This document shows, piece after piece, positions 29,292-39,255 of a DNA stretch of 64,000 nucleotides. The position numbers were made by a program, and so were the translations under genes. A model generated the notes under the pieces. That model was not told the DNA's origin and made no database searches. It saw only the letters and a list, made by a program, of their open reading frames with translations. Position 1 is the stretch's first letter. Every line of letters starts with the position of its first letter. This DNA is from Staphylococcus capitis subsp. capitis (GTDB taxonomy: Bacteria; Bacillota; Bacilli; Staphylococcales; Staphylococcaceae). The stretch covers positions 1,240,001 through 1,304,000 of the forward strand of contig NZ_CP145263.1 of assembly GCF_040739495.1 (NCBI RefSeq), read 5' to 3'.

Positions 29292-30176
29292 TTAATCTAG
29301 TTCATCAAAATCGTAAGCTTCTTGTTTAATAGGCAACCATAATTGTATTTTAGTGAATGGGTCGTCAAATGAAATATCGAATGGATAAACCTCAACATAC
29401 AAACTATTTCGTTCATAAGGTAACGTGAGTTGTAAGCTCGATTCAATATAGTACCACGCTTCATTCGTAGCGTAATCAATTTCGCCTTGTAAATTAAATG
29501 TCGCATAATGCCGTCCTGGTAAGAATCTACTTTCTAAGTGAGCTGGATAACGTTCGCTAGGAACACCAACGAAAAGTTCTAAACCTTGGTCAAGCGGACA
29601 ACTAACGACAAATAATTCATATGGACTCACATCATTATATCGTCTAAGTTCTTTAATAAGACCCTCAACCAGTAAATCCTCTAAAAAATCAGGGACATTA
29701 AAAGGATTAGATAAGTCCTTAGTAGGGATGAACCTAGAGTATCCAACAAGCGAAATATCCTCTGTTTCTTGAAGCCTGTATGTATACGGAGCTCTTTCTG
29801 TCGTTGACAATTTTATATATAATCTTTCTTGAAATTTAAGTTCATCTTTTTTTGTTGAGGCTTGGATAGGTGAAATGCCATGAAAATCACTAAAGTCATT
29901 AGCAAATTCATTAGAATTAGCATATCTATACTTTTTAGCTACATCCATTAAACGACTTGCGCCGTGCATGACGTCTGTTGCTGCAATCGTCATTCTACGA
30001 GCGCGAGCATATTGTTCTGGCGATTGACCAACAATCATTTTGAATGATTGTTCCAAATGATATGGCGAAAGACCAACGTAATCACTGAGTTCTTGCAAAT
30101 TAAAAGGCTCTAATAGACGATCTTCAATGTATACGATTGCCTGTTGTATTTGCTTGATAACGTCCAAAACTTTCAC
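29292..30176 (-). CDS. AraC-family regulator with GyrI-like effector domain
   Basis: 294 residues. Residues about 10-105 hold two helix-turn-helix units (FNLQELSDYVGLSPYHLEQSF and a second around YRYANSNEFANDF); residues 130-290 form a GyrI-like small-molecule domain. This layout resembles Rob/BmrR-type regulators of efflux or stress genes. ATG 30176 with AGTG upstream only. It stands between malA and zwf, alone in its unit. Target and ligand unknown. The gap 30177-30422 holds nothing else I can name. Confidence 0.87.
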   Translation of the reverse strand: MKVLDVIKQIQQAIVYIEDRLLEPFNLQELSDYVGLSPYHLEQSFKMIVGQSPEQYARARRMTIAATDVMHGASRLMDVAKKYRYANSNEFANDFSDFHGISPIQASTKKDELKFQERLYIKLSTTERAPYTYRLQETEDISLVGYSRFIPTKDLSNPFNVPDFLEDLLVEGLIKELRRYNDVSPYELFVVSCPLDQGLELFVGVPSERYPAHLESRFLPGRHYATFNLQGEIDYATNEAWYYIESSLQLTLPYERNSLYVEVYPFDISFDDPFTKIQLWLPIKQEAYDFDELD

Positions 30177-30422
30177 TCCAATTACTTTGAATCATAATCA
30201 TTATTGTACATTATTTTGGCCTAAGATACATCTGAAAGCCCTAGTATTTTAAAATTAAAATCAAAAAAGTGAACAACAACGGACTTTAAAGTATAGCTTG
30301 CTAAGTATTCATTAGATAAGAACACCTTATGTGCAATACTATAAATAAGTTCGCTATCATTCACTTAAATTTAAATTACTTTCTAAACAATCATTAAAAA
30401 TCTATTACGTTATCACAGTAAA

Positions 30423-31907
30423 TTAATGAATATCGTCCCACCAGTGATTTCCATCACGACTTAATAATAAATCACTTTCAAGAGGGCCATTAGTACCCGC
30501 TTCATAATTAGGGAAGCATGGTTCAACCATAGTCCATTCATCTTGAATAGCGTCAACAAATTTCCAAGTTGATTTCAATTCTTCCCAATGCGTAAAGTTA
30601 GTAGCATCACCTTTAAGACAATCAAATAACAAGTTCTCATATGCATCAACCGTATTCATTTTATCTTGTGCACTCATAGCATAAGATAATTGAACTGGTT
30701 CAGTATCGATGCCTTGAATATTCTTCTTAGCGTTTAAATGTAACGAAACGCCTTCATTAGGTTGAATATTAATGACTAGTAAATTGGAATCTAATAATTT
30801 ATCTGTTTCATAATACAAGTTCATAGGAACCTCTTTAAATTCAACAACAACTTGAATCGATTTTGATTTCATGCGTTTACCAGTTCTAATGTAAAAAGGG
30901 ACACCAGCCCATCTAAAGTTATCAATTGTTAATTTTCCTGATACAAATGTAGGTGTATTAGAATCCTCGGCCACACGATCTTCTTCACGATAAGACTTAA
31001 CTTCTTTACCTTCTATAGTTCCTTTACCATATTGACCTCGTACGAAGTTCTTTCTAACTTCTTCAGGTTTAAATTGACGTAATGATTTAAGAACTTTAAC
31101 TTTTTCAGCACGAATGTCTTCACTGTTCAAGCTAATAGGTGCTTCCATCGCTAATAAGGCAACCATTTGTAGCATGTGATTTTGCACCATATCTTTTAAA
31201 GCACCGCTTGATTCATAATAACCACCACGATCTTCAACACCTAAAATTTCAGAAGACGTTACTTGAATATTAGAAATGTATTTGTTGTTCCATAGGGGTT
31301 CGAACATGGCATTCGCAAAGCGTAGTACTTCAATGTTTTGCACCATATCTTTACCTAAATAATGATCAATACGATAAATTTCTTCTTCTTTAAATGAACG
31401 TCTAATTTGGTTATTCAATGATTCCGCTGATTTTAAATCACTACCAAATGGTTTCTCAATCACTAATCGTTTAAAACCTTTTGTATTAGTAAGGCCAGAT
31501 GATTTTAAGAAATCAGAGATAACTCCAAAGAATTGAGGTGCCATCGCTAAATAGAATAAACGATTACCTTGTAAACCTAATTCTTTATCCAATTGATTGC
31601 TAAATTGTAGTAAGGATTCATAACTTCTTTCATCACTTACATCCGTCTTATGATAGAAGACATGATTCATAAATTCATCAATTCTATTCGTGTCTTTAAC
31701 ATGTTTCTGAATTGATGATTTAACTTGATCACGAAACTCCTCATTTGAATAATCACGACGACCTATACCAATGATAGCAATATGCTCATCTAAATTATCT
31801 TGTTGGAACAAATGAAATATAGAAGGGAATAGCTTTCTGTGACTAAGGTCACCAGTGGCACCGAATATTGTTATTAAACAAGGGATGTGTTTGCTTTTAG
31901 TACTCAA
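30423..31907 (-). CDS. zwf: Glucose-6-phosphate 1-dehydrogenase
   Basis: First oxidative pentose-phosphate step, making NADPH. 494 residues. Nucleotide site FGATGDLSHRKLFP, catalytic RIDHYLGKDMVQN, and GVPFYIRTGKRM. The start is TTG 31907, eight bases after GAGG; TTG 31913 in frame is less well spaced. Last residues HWWDDIH as in S. aureus. The AT-rich region 31908-32315 contains two Fur/PerR-like boxes (see findings) and no gene. Confidence 0.95.
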   Translation of the reverse strand: MSTKSKHIPCLITIFGATGDLSHRKLFPSIFHLFQQDNLDEHIAIIGIGRRDYSNEEFRDQVKSSIQKHVKDTNRIDEFMNHVFYHKTDVSDERSYESLLQFSNQLDKELGLQGNRLFYLAMAPQFFGVISDFLKSSGLTNTKGFKRLVIEKPFGSDLKSAESLNNQIRRSFKEEEIYRIDHYLGKDMVQNIEVLRFANAMFEPLWNNKYISNIQVTSSEILGVEDRGGYYESSGALKDMVQNHMLQMVALLAMEAPISLNSEDIRAEKVKVLKSLRQFKPEEVRKNFVRGQYGKGTIEGKEVKSYREEDRVAEDSNTPTFVSGKLTIDNFRWAGVPFYIRTGKRMKSKSIQVVVEFKEVPMNLYYETDKLLDSNLLVINIQPNEGVSLHLNAKKNIQGIDTEPVQLSYAMSAQDKMNTVDAYENLLFDCLKGDATNFTHWEELKSTWKFVDAIQDEWTMVEPCFPNYEAGTNGPLESDLLLSRDGNHWWDDIH

Positions 31908-32315
31908 GATCAAAACCTCAATTCTTAAATAGATATATGATGAATATCAATTGACTCACCGATTTATATTAGTATCAATGCTTTCATTTTTAATAAATAT
32001 ATCATTATACTAGATTATTATATTATATGATAATCATTACTTATGGTCATCAAATATGCTTGAAATTAAGCACAATTTATTTTTTTCGAAAATGATTATT
32101 CCAATAGCACTAACACTATGAAATACATTGTTTTAATGTTAACAAAATCATATCATGATTATATCCTATTTAACCATATATCTTTACCATACAAATACAC
32201 ATAAGTGATTAGCAAGTATAAGGATTAAACACAATGTATTGATTATATTTTATTTCTTCATATAGAAAATATGATGACATATGATAGAATATATGAAAGA
32301 AAAGGAGGATCATGC

Positions 32316-33239
32316 ATGGAAGTTACATTTTTCGGTACGAGTGCAGGGTTACCGACTAAAGAGAGAAACACACAATCCATCGCTTTAAATTTAGAACCAT
32401 ATTCAAATTCAGTATGGTTATTTGACGTTGGCGAGGGAACGCAACACCAAATCCTACATCATTCAATAAAGTTAGGAAAAGTTGATCACATCTTTATTAC
32501 TCATATGCATGGCGATCATATATTTGGTCTTCCTGGATTACTTACAAGTCGCTCTTTCCAAGGCGGAGAAAATAAACCTTTAACTCTAATTGGTCCTAAA
32601 GGAATTCAAAATTATATTGAAACGTCTTTGAAGTTATCGGAATCACATCTTAATTACCCAATTACATATATTGAAATTAATCAACAATTTACATATCATC
32701 ATGAGGGTTTTACGGTACAAGCAGAAGTGTTAAATCATGGTATTACATCTTATGGCTATCGTATAGAAGCACCAACCACACCAGGAACAATTAATGTGGA
32801 AGCTCTAAAATCCATTGGGTTAGAACCTGGTCCAAAATATCAAGAAGTAAAAATACAAGATACATTTGAACATAATGGTTTGATGTACCAATCTGATGAC
32901 TTTAAAGGAGAAGCGAAACCTGGTCCAATCATTGCTATATTTGGAGATACGAAACCTTGTGATAATGAATATGTATTAGCTAAAAACGCAGATGTCATGG
33001 TACACGAAGCTACTTATATAGAAGGGGATAAGACACTTGCCAACAATTATCATCACAGCCACATAGATGATGTCTTTCAATTGATTAAGAACGCTAATGT
33101 TGGTAAAAGTCTTATTACTCATATTAGCAATCGATACAACTTAGAAGATGTAGAATCCATTTATAAAGAAATTAACAATCAATCTCAGATTCCACAATTT
33201 TATTTCGTTAAAGATTTTGAGACATATAAAATAAGCTAA
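32316..33239 (+). CDS. rnz: Ribonuclease Z
   Basis: Endonuclease that trims tRNA 3' ends. 307 residues, metallo-beta-lactamase fold with [13 protein letters not shown] (H63, H65, D67, H68), FGDTKPC and HSHIDD (H near 250). AAAGGAGG (32301-32308) fits ATG 32316. Upstream frames starting at 32271 are non-coding leader. Confidence 0.95.
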   Translation: MEVTFFGTSAGLPTKERNTQSIALNLEPYSNSVWLFDVGEGTQHQILHHSIKLGKVDHIFITHMHGDHIFGLPGLLTSRSFQGGENKPLTLIGPKGIQNYIETSLKLSESHLNYPITYIEINQQFTYHHEGFTVQAEVLNHGITSYGYRIEAPTTPGTINVEALKSIGLEPGPKYQEVKIQDTFEHNGLMYQSDDFKGEAKPGPIIAIFGDTKPCDNEYVLAKNADVMVHEATYIEGDKTLANNYHHSHIDDVFQLIKNANVGKSLITHISNRYNLEDVESIYKEINNQSQIPQFYFVKDFETYKIS

Positions 33240-33292
33240 AACGCTTTTTTCCTTACCCTTCAAGCCGGGAAAGGGAAAAAGCGTTTTAGCTT
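33233..33292. terminator. Bidirectional terminator across the rnz stop codon
   Basis: 17-base arms AAGCTAAAACGCTTTTT (33233-33249) and complement (33276-33292). It includes the rnz TAA and ends two bases before the proC stop. Confidence 0.85.
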
Positions 33293-33294
33293 AT

Positions 33295-34110
33295 TTATTC
33301 AGATTCTTTATTTGATAATTCTACACTACGATTAACAGCAGAACTTAAACAGTCTTCAAACATTGATACAATATCGTATTGAGATAGGGCATCCAAGCCT
33401 GCTTGAGTAGTTCCACCTTTAGAAGTAATATTCTTTCTTAATTGTTCCATACTTAAATCAGAGCGTTCTATCATCTTGCTTGTCCCGATAATTAAATTAC
33501 GAATAGATTCTTCTACTTGATCTCTTTCTAATCCTAGTTCAGTACCTGCCTTAACATACTGCTCAAATACATGATATAAAAATGCAGGACCACTACCTGT
33601 AATCGCAGTCACTTGATGTAAATGATCTTCAGAAACCTCTATAACCGATCCAAATGCGTTAATTAATTCATTAACTTCATCTTTAGATTTAGGTCCAAAA
33701 TTATTTGAAAAGCTAATTCCTGTTACAGAATGTCCCACTTGCGCATTAGTATTTGGCATAATACGTGCTAATGGGTTATTCGTATCTAATTGCTGTCTAA
33801 TATAATCAATCGATAGGCCAGCCATAATAGAAATAAAGCGATTATCATCAGTAATATCATCTTTAATTCTTTCTGCTAATGCTTCAAAATCATGTGGCTT
33901 CGTTCCAAGAAAAACGTAGTCAGCATTTTTCAATAATTCTTTATCGTCATAACTATAATTAACTCCCAATCTTTCCGCGAAATCTTTCAGAGCTTGTTCA
34001 TTTGATTTATTTGTTAAATAAATGTCATTGGGATCTAAATTATTAGAATTAATAATTCCTGTAAAAATAGCTTGTGCCATATTACCTGCACCATAGAATA
34101 CAAGTTTCAT
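33295..34110 (-). CDS. proC: Pyrroline-5-carboxylate reductase
   Basis: Last step of proline synthesis, NAD(P)H-dependent. 271 residues. N-terminal KLVFYGAGNMAQAI Rossmann motif; C-terminal AITGSGPAFLYH and TSKGGTTQAGL signatures. ATG 34110 gives the S. aureus length; a GTG three codons earlier sits too near the AAGGTG site. Confidence 0.94.
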   Translation of the reverse strand: MKLVFYGAGNMAQAIFTGIINSNNLDPNDIYLTNKSNEQALKDFAERLGVNYSYDDKELLKNADYVFLGTKPHDFEALAERIKDDITDDNRFISIMAGLSIDYIRQQLDTNNPLARIMPNTNAQVGHSVTGISFSNNFGPKSKDEVNELINAFGSVIEVSEDHLHQVTAITGSGPAFLYHVFEQYVKAGTELGLERDQVEESIRNLIIGTSKMIERSDLSMEQLRKNITSKGGTTQAGLDALSQYDIVSMFEDCLSSAVNRSVELSNKESE

Positions 34111-34276
34111 TTTAACCACATCACCTTCATCTCTTTTGATTAATCATTTATATTGCCTTAAGATTATAAATACATAGTAACACATATCTATAAGAAGTAA
34201 TATAACTCGTATAAACGCATGATATTGCTTCATTTTCCTTATAAAATGCATTGTTAGTACAAAAAGGATGTTAAAT

Positions 34277-35032
34277 ATGATAGGACAACATTATATCGTG
34301 ACAGGAGGAACGAGTGGTCTTGGATTATCCCTCGTTCACCAACTTCTTAAAAGAGGCGCTCATGTCACTGTTTTAGCTAGAAATATTTCTAAATTTAATC
34401 AAATTGATTTCAGAAGCCATTCTAAAAATATAAATGTCATTCAATGTGACTTACAACAACGAGAAGATATTTACCAACTCTCAGAAAAAATAAAAGCGCC
34501 AGTCAATGGTTTCATATACAGTTCAGGTTTAGGTTATTTTAAATCCATTAATAACCATACTTTAGACGAAGTCATTGAAACATATGACGTTAATCTCGTA
34601 AGTTTTAATTTAATGTACCAAATTCTACGACCAAAGTTAGTAAAACAAGCACATATTATCGGCATTTCAAGTCAAGCGGCCTTTGTTACGCAAGCTAACG
34701 CGGCACACTATGGAGCTTCTAAAGCTGCATTGACTGCCGTTCTTAACGCATTGAGATTAGAAGAACCCGAACTTCATATTATGGCAGTACATCCCGGACC
34801 TATCGATACACCATTTCATAAAAAGGCAGACCCGTCACTTGCTTTTTTTAATAGATATAAACTTATAATGATTGATGCTGAGCAACTTGCCGAGCGCATC
34901 ATTTTAGGAATTTTAAAGAATAAAAAAGAAATCAATCAACCTGGTTGGATGCATAATATTTTAAAATTATATCAACTTGCACCGAGAACACTAGAAAATT
35001 GTTTACCGAATTTATTTAAAAACAAAGAATAG
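34277..35032 (+). CDS. Short-chain dehydrogenase/reductase
   Basis: 251 residues of the SDR family: cofactor motif TGGTSGLG (9-16), catalytic S131/S132, Y145 and K149 (HYGASKAA), HPGPIDTPF after it. C-terminal hydrophobic patch may associate with membrane. AAAGG then ATG 34277. Substrate unknown; it is divergent from proC and could be cotranscribed with the 75-codon gene behind it. Confidence 0.87.
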   Translation: MIGQHYIVTGGTSGLGLSLVHQLLKRGAHVTVLARNISKFNQIDFRSHSKNINVIQCDLQQREDIYQLSEKIKAPVNGFIYSSGLGYFKSINNHTLDEVIETYDVNLVSFNLMYQILRPKLVKQAHIIGISSQAAFVTQANAAHYGASKAALTAVLNALRLEEPELHIMAVHPGPIDTPFHKKADPSLAFFNRYKLIMIDAEQLAERIILGILKNKKEINQPGWMHNILKLYQLAPRTLENCLPNLFKNKE

Positions 35033-35086
35033 TAATTAATTATGAAGCAGGCTTGCTATAAGTCCTTTTAAAAGGGAGGGCTATAA

Positions 35087-35314
35087 ATGATATGTAGCAT
35101 CGATGGTATTATTAATAAAGCAGTCGCTAATTCTAAGCGATTACCAATTAATAGGATTTTTACTTTAGAATATTTAGTTGGAACTGAATTTTATAACACG
35201 CTCAGTGATGCTGAAATTGAATATATTGAGGCAAAATTTTATCAACTTGTAATTCAACATCAGATTCTTGGAATAGAAGTGAATGCAAAGACGACTCAAA
35301 AGACCCATGTTTAA
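35087..35314 (+). CDS. Small protein, unknown function
   Basis: 75 residues, good ribosome site (GGGAGG) before ATG 35087. The segment RIFTLEYLVGTEFYNTLSDAE resembles the FTLKDLF...W pattern of small DUF1413-type proteins, but the match is loose. No signal, membrane segment or catalytic motif. The gap to 35432 holds nothing recognisable. Confidence 0.65.
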   Translation: MICSIDGIINKAVANSKRLPINRIFTLEYLVGTEFYNTLSDAEIEYIEAKFYQLVIQHQILGIEVNAKTTQKTHV

Positions 35315-35431
35315 ATCAAACAATTTTAATGACCGAAACCTATTTTAAGATTGGTGGCTTTTATTAAGAATGTTTATTGGTTTCAAGAAATCTATAATGA
35401 GACTACTCATACTACTTTCGCTTCGGAGTAA

Positions 35432-35492
35432 ACAAAAATAAGCTTTAAGACCATTTCAAGTAAGTTGAAATCATCTTAAAGCTTTTATATTT
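35432..35492. terminator. Hairpin terminator between convergent units
   Basis: AAGCTTTAAG (35440-35449) pairs with CTTAAAGCTT (35475-35484), extended by ATTTCAA / TTGAAAT; A-rich before, T-rich after. Confidence 0.75.
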
Positions 35493-35508
35493 TAAACTCT
35501 CTTTTACA

Positions 35509-36417
35509 TTATTTTAGATGTTGAGTATATTCTAAATTCTTCACACGTTCACGCGCAGATTTAATTTGATCTAAACTTACATCCTTATAATAGTTACGTA
35601 CATTTTCTTCTAATTGTTCTACACTACTTGCGCCGACGATGATTGAACCAAGAGCATCATGAGAAGTTAAATATTTAAATGAAAGGGCACTTAAATTACT
35701 TTCAATTTCTTTAACTGATGCAATGGTTTCACCTAACTCATCACGAGTATATTCAAAAATACCATCTTCAAACTTTTTATCTAATGCATCGACACTATTA
35801 GAGGTTAATAATCCCTTAAACACTGGTCCACGCGCTAACACTTTAACTTGTTGCTCATGAATAGTATCTAAAAGACTTTCGGGTCTATTATCTATTAAAT
35901 TAAATTGAGACATTAAAGTTTCGATTTGACTATGTTTTAAATAGTAATCAATAACGTTTGGACGGATGGATGAAATACCATAAGCTCTAATAATACCTTC
36001 TTGTTTTAATTCATCAAAAGCACCGATAGTTTCATCTAGTGGATCATCAATTGTTCCACCATGCAATTGATATAAATCTAAATGGTCTAGTCCTAAACGT
36101 TTTAAAGATCCTTTCACACCTTCTTTAATGTGTTTCTTAGAGGGATCCCATGTTACGTTTCCATCGTCAGTTAGTCGATTGCCGACTTTCGTACCGATTA
36201 CGATGTCATCACGATTTTGATATTTCTTTAAAGCTTTTCCTACAATTTCCTCATTAATTCCTTGATCATACATATCTGCAGTATCAAAATATGTAATACC
36301 CTGTTCGATTGCACTTTCAATGATAGGTTGCGCTTTATTAAAATCTGTACCTAAACTCATGCAACCCAAACCAAGTTCAGAAATTTCGATGCCACTTTTT
36401 AAAATATTTTTTTGCAT
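35509..36417 (-). CDS. Aldo/keto reductase
   Basis: 302 residues, (beta/alpha)8 NADPH-dependent carbonyl reductase family. Catalytic set visible: D and Y in YFDTADMYDQG, K in GTKVGNR, H in YQLHGG. C-terminal IIVGASSVEQLEENV binds the cofactor. ATG 36417 with AAAGGAG seven bases upstream; an ATG-less extension to 36453 is not supported. Substrate unknown. Confidence 0.88.
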   Translation of the reverse strand: MQKNILKSGIEISELGLGCMSLGTDFNKAQPIIESAIEQGITYFDTADMYDQGINEEIVGKALKKYQNRDDIVIGTKVGNRLTDDGNVTWDPSKKHIKEGVKGSLKRLGLDHLDLYQLHGGTIDDPLDETIGAFDELKQEGIIRAYGISSIRPNVIDYYLKHSQIETLMSQFNLIDNRPESLLDTIHEQQVKVLARGPVFKGLLTSNSVDALDKKFEDGIFEYTRDELGETIASVKEIESNLSALSFKYLTSHDALGSIIVGASSVEQLEENVRNYYKDVSLDQIKSARERVKNLEYTQHLK

Positions 36418-36499
36418 GTCCATTCTCCTTTCGATACACTTTAACTGACGCATTCAGTTTATCAATTTATAAATATAAATAAAAGGGACGTGTTTACAT

Positions 36500-37042
36500 A
36501 TGAGATTAAACGAAAAAACGATTGACCGCACAGTCATTTACAATGGAAAAATTATTGACCTAGAACTACATGATGTTGAATTACCCGACGGCAGTACATC
36601 TAAACGTGAATTAGTTTATCATAATGGTGCCGTAGCAGTGTGTGCAGTAACACCTGAAGACGAAGTTCTATTAGTTAAACAATTTAGAAAGCCAGCTGAA
36701 AAACCTTTGCTTGAAATACCAGCAGGCAAACTTGAAAAAGGTGAAGAGCGTGAAGAAGCTGCGAAACGTGAATTACAAGAGGAGACAGGATATATTGCTT
36801 CAAATCTAGAATTTGTAACAGATATGTATGGATCTCCAGGTTTTTCAAGTGAAAAATTATCAATTTTTTATACAGATCAGTTATCTGAAGGTGAAATGAA
36901 TTTAGATGATGACGAATTTGTAGAACTACATAAGGTATCTATTGAGAATGTAAAATCTATGTTAGAAAATAAGGAACTCGAGGATGCTAAAACAATTATC
37001 GCTCTACAGCACCTATTATTAAATTATAATCATTCTAAATAA
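36500..37042 (+). CDS. nudF: ADP-ribose pyrophosphatase (Nudix)
   Basis: Hydrolyses ADP-ribose to AMP and ribose 5-phosphate. 180 residues; full Nudix box starting GKLEKGEEREEAAKRELQEE. ATG 36500. Just upstream of fur as in S. aureus. Symbol follows B. subtilis nudF (yqkG); specificity by family only. Confidence 0.88.
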   Translation: MRLNEKTIDRTVIYNGKIIDLELHDVELPDGSTSKRELVYHNGAVAVCAVTPEDEVLLVKQFRKPAEKPLLEIPAGKLEKGEEREEAAKRELQEETGYIASNLEFVTDMYGSPGFSSEKLSIFYTDQLSEGEMNLDDDEFVELHKVSIENVKSMLENKELEDAKTIIALQHLLLNYNHSK

Positions 37043-37107
37043 CTAGCGTAAACTCTTGCTTTTTACTGAGAATATTGATATTTTATTTAGTGAATCATAG
37101 ATTAAAT

Positions 37108-37126
37108 TAAAATGATTATAATTCTT
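37108..37126 (+). promoter_or_regulatory. Fur-box-like site before fur
   Basis: TAAAATGATTATAATTCTT agrees with the 19-base Fur box at 14 positions, including the central TGATTAT. It lies about 20 bases upstream of the fur GTG. Supports self-regulation; by eye only. Confidence 0.45.
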
Positions 37127-37146
37127 AGTAGAGGAGTGAGGCTTCC

Positions 37147-37596
37147 GTGGAAGAACGTCTCAATCGCGTGAAGCAACAATTACAACAATCATCTTATAAA
37201 TTAACTCCACAACGAGAGGCTACAGTTAGAGTTTTAATAGAGAATGAAAAAGATCATCTTAGTGCTGAAGATGTGTATTTAAAAGTGAAAGATAAATCGC
37301 CTGAAATTGGTTTAGCTACGGTATACAGAACCTTAGAGTTGTTAGCTGAACTCAAAGTCGTTGATAAAATAAACTTTGGTGACGGAGTAGCTCGTTTCGA
37401 TTTACGTAAAGAAGGGGCTAAACATTTCCATCATCATCTTGTATGCATGGAATGTGGTAAGGTAGATGAAATTGATGAAGATTTACTACCTGAAGTTGAA
37501 AATCGTGTTGAAAATGAATTTAACTTTAAAATACTTGACCATCGTTTAACTTTCCATGGCGTTTGTTCTGATTGCCAAGCGAAAGGTAAAGGCTAA
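37147..37596 (+). CDS. fur: Ferric uptake regulator Fur
   Basis: Iron-dependent repressor. 149 residues: winged helix with EIGLATVYRTLELL at about 57-70, metal site KHFHHHLVCMECGKVDE, second CxxC pair CSDC near the C terminus. GTG 37147 six bases after GAGGAGTGAGG. Upstream of xerD as in S. aureus, which distinguishes it from the paralogues PerR and Zur. Confidence 0.94.
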   Translation: MEERLNRVKQQLQQSSYKLTPQREATVRVLIENEKDHLSAEDVYLKVKDKSPEIGLATVYRTLELLAELKVVDKINFGDGVARFDLRKEGAKHFHHHLVCMECGKVDEIDEDLLPEVENRVENEFNFKILDHRLTFHGVCSDCQAKGKG

Positions 37597-37684
37597 TTAG
37601 GGGTTTATTTTCATAAATATACTTAAAAATTCTAACGCAATCTAATAAGTTTAAAGAAGCCACCGCTTCAATAGAGGTGCTTAT

Positions 37685-38572
37685 ATGAATACAATCATTG
37701 AAGAATATTTGAATTTTATTCAAATCGAGAAGGGTTTGAGTAGTAATACCATTGGCGCTTATCGTAGGGATCTAAAAAAATATGAAGAATATCTTGAAGA
37801 AAGAAAAATTTCCCATATTGATTTCGTGGATCGTCAAGTGATTCAGGAGTGCCTAGGTCATTTAATAGATTTGGGTCAATCCTCAAAATCACTTGCACGT
37901 TTTATATCTACAATTAGAAGCTTTCATCAGTTCGCATTAAGAGAAAGATATGCAGCGAAAGATCCGACAGTGTTGATTGAAACGCCAAAATACGAAAAGA
38001 AACTACCTGACGTATTAGAGGTTCAGGAAGTTTTGGATTTATTAGAAACACCAGATTTGAGTAAGAATAATGGTTATCGTGATCGGACGATGTTAGAGCT
38101 TTTATATGCTACAGGTATGCGCGTTTCTGAAATTATTCAATTAGAAGTCGAAGATGTCAATTTAATGATGGGTTTTGTCAGAGTTTTTGGTAAAGGAAAT
38201 AAAGAACGTATTGTTCCTTTAGGTGATGCTGTTATTGAGTATTTAACTACATACATTGAAACAGTTCGTCCTCAATTATTAAAACAAACTGTCACACATG
38301 TATTATTTCTTAATATGCATGGCAAACCTTTATCACGACAAGGTATATGGAAGATGATTAAACAGAATGGTATTAAAGCGAACATTAATAAGACATTAAC
38401 ACCTCACACGTTAAGACATTCCTTTGCTACACATCTACTTGAAAATGGCGCTGATTTAAGGGCTGTCCAGGAAATGTTAGGCCATTCTGATATATCTACT
38501 ACACAATTATATACACATGTATCAAAATCTCAAATTCGAAAAATGTATAATCAATTTCATCCTAGAGCTTAA
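37685..38572 (+). CDS. xerD: Tyrosine recombinase XerD
   Basis: With XerC resolves chromosome dimers at dif during division. 295 residues; SAM-like N domain and catalytic C domain with R146, K170, H241, R244, H267 and Y276 (STTQLYTHVS). Housekeeping length and location, not a phage integrase. Its ribosome site GAGGTG (37674-37679) can pair with CACC at 37661-37664 in a small leader hairpin. Confidence 0.95.
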   Translation: MNTIIEEYLNFIQIEKGLSSNTIGAYRRDLKKYEEYLEERKISHIDFVDRQVIQECLGHLIDLGQSSKSLARFISTIRSFHQFALRERYAAKDPTVLIETPKYEKKLPDVLEVQEVLDLLETPDLSKNNGYRDRTMLELLYATGMRVSEIIQLEVEDVNLMMGFVRVFGKGNKERIVPLGDAVIEYLTTYIETVRPQLLKQTVTHVLFLNMHGKPLSRQGIWKMIKQNGIKANINKTLTPHTLRHSFATHLLENGADLRAVQEMLGHSDISTTQLYTHVSKSQIRKMYNQFHPRA

Positions 38573-38581
38573 TTGTAATTT

Positions 38582-38637
38582 AAAAGACCAATAAACGTAG
38601 TGATTTAATGTAGCTATCATACGTTTATTGGTCTTTT
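38582..38637. terminator. Bidirectional terminator overlapping the DUF309 stop
   Basis: Perfect 18-base arms, AAAAGACCAATAAACGTA (38582-38599) and complement (38620-38637). The convergent minus-strand gene ends inside the right arm. Confidence 0.88.
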
Positions 38638-39158
38638 AATGTATTATAAGGCCGTTGAGTATGTGAACGACGTAATTGTCTTGCTTCTTCACGGGCTTGT
38701 ATAACTTCTGTTCGATCACGTTTTATATGATGATGAACAATGTAAGGCTCTGATATTACAAATTGAGTAAAACTGTAATCTTGATATACACGTTTAATAA
38801 CTTTCTCAAATGATGTGTGTATAGGTAGTTTGACAGGTACAAATACATGATGATCTCTAATAGAATTTATTTGATGTAAAATCATGCTCTGATACTCATC
38901 AATATTTAAATGTAATTGAGTTTTATCTTTTGCTTGTTTAATAACAGACAGTGACTTTTCATATGATTTTAAAGCACCTTTAATATTATCCCGGCGATAA
39001 TGATAACAAGCTGTGGCAAATAGTATTAAACTCACTACCGCGTCATTTTTAGAGAAAGAGGGATTTAATTTCCAAGCTTCTTCTAAAATATCATGACATA
39101 AAAAATAATGTTGATGTTTATGAAATTGATAATAGAAATGAATTAACGCGTCATCCAT
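38625..39158 (-). CDS. DUF309 family protein
   Basis: 177 residues. Helical DUF309 domain in the N-terminal half: [31 protein letters not shown]-terminal half is basic and less conserved. Divergent from scpA with only about 97 bases between starts, a common pairing in Bacillales. Biochemical role unknown. Confidence 0.82.
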   Translation of the reverse strand: MDDALIHFYYQFHKHQHYFLCHDILEEAWKLNPSFSKNDAVVSLILFATACYHYRRDNIKGALKSYEKSLSVIKQAKDKTQLHLNIDEYQSMILHQINSIRDHHVFVPVKLPIHTSFEKVIKRVYQDYSFTQFVISEPYIVHHHIKRDRTEVIQAREEARQLRRSHTQRPYNTLKDQ

Positions 39159-39255
39159 GGCAATCCACCCAAAATTTAAAAGTTATATGTATTCATGTTA
39201 TAATATTTGTGTGAAATATGCACTAAAGATGCAACACGAGATTGAGGTAGATAGG

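Noticed and set aside
37685..38572. Tyrosine recombinase as sign of a prophage or island
   Set aside because: Length, motifs and the fur neighbour identify housekeeping XerD; no attachment-site repeats or phage genes are near.
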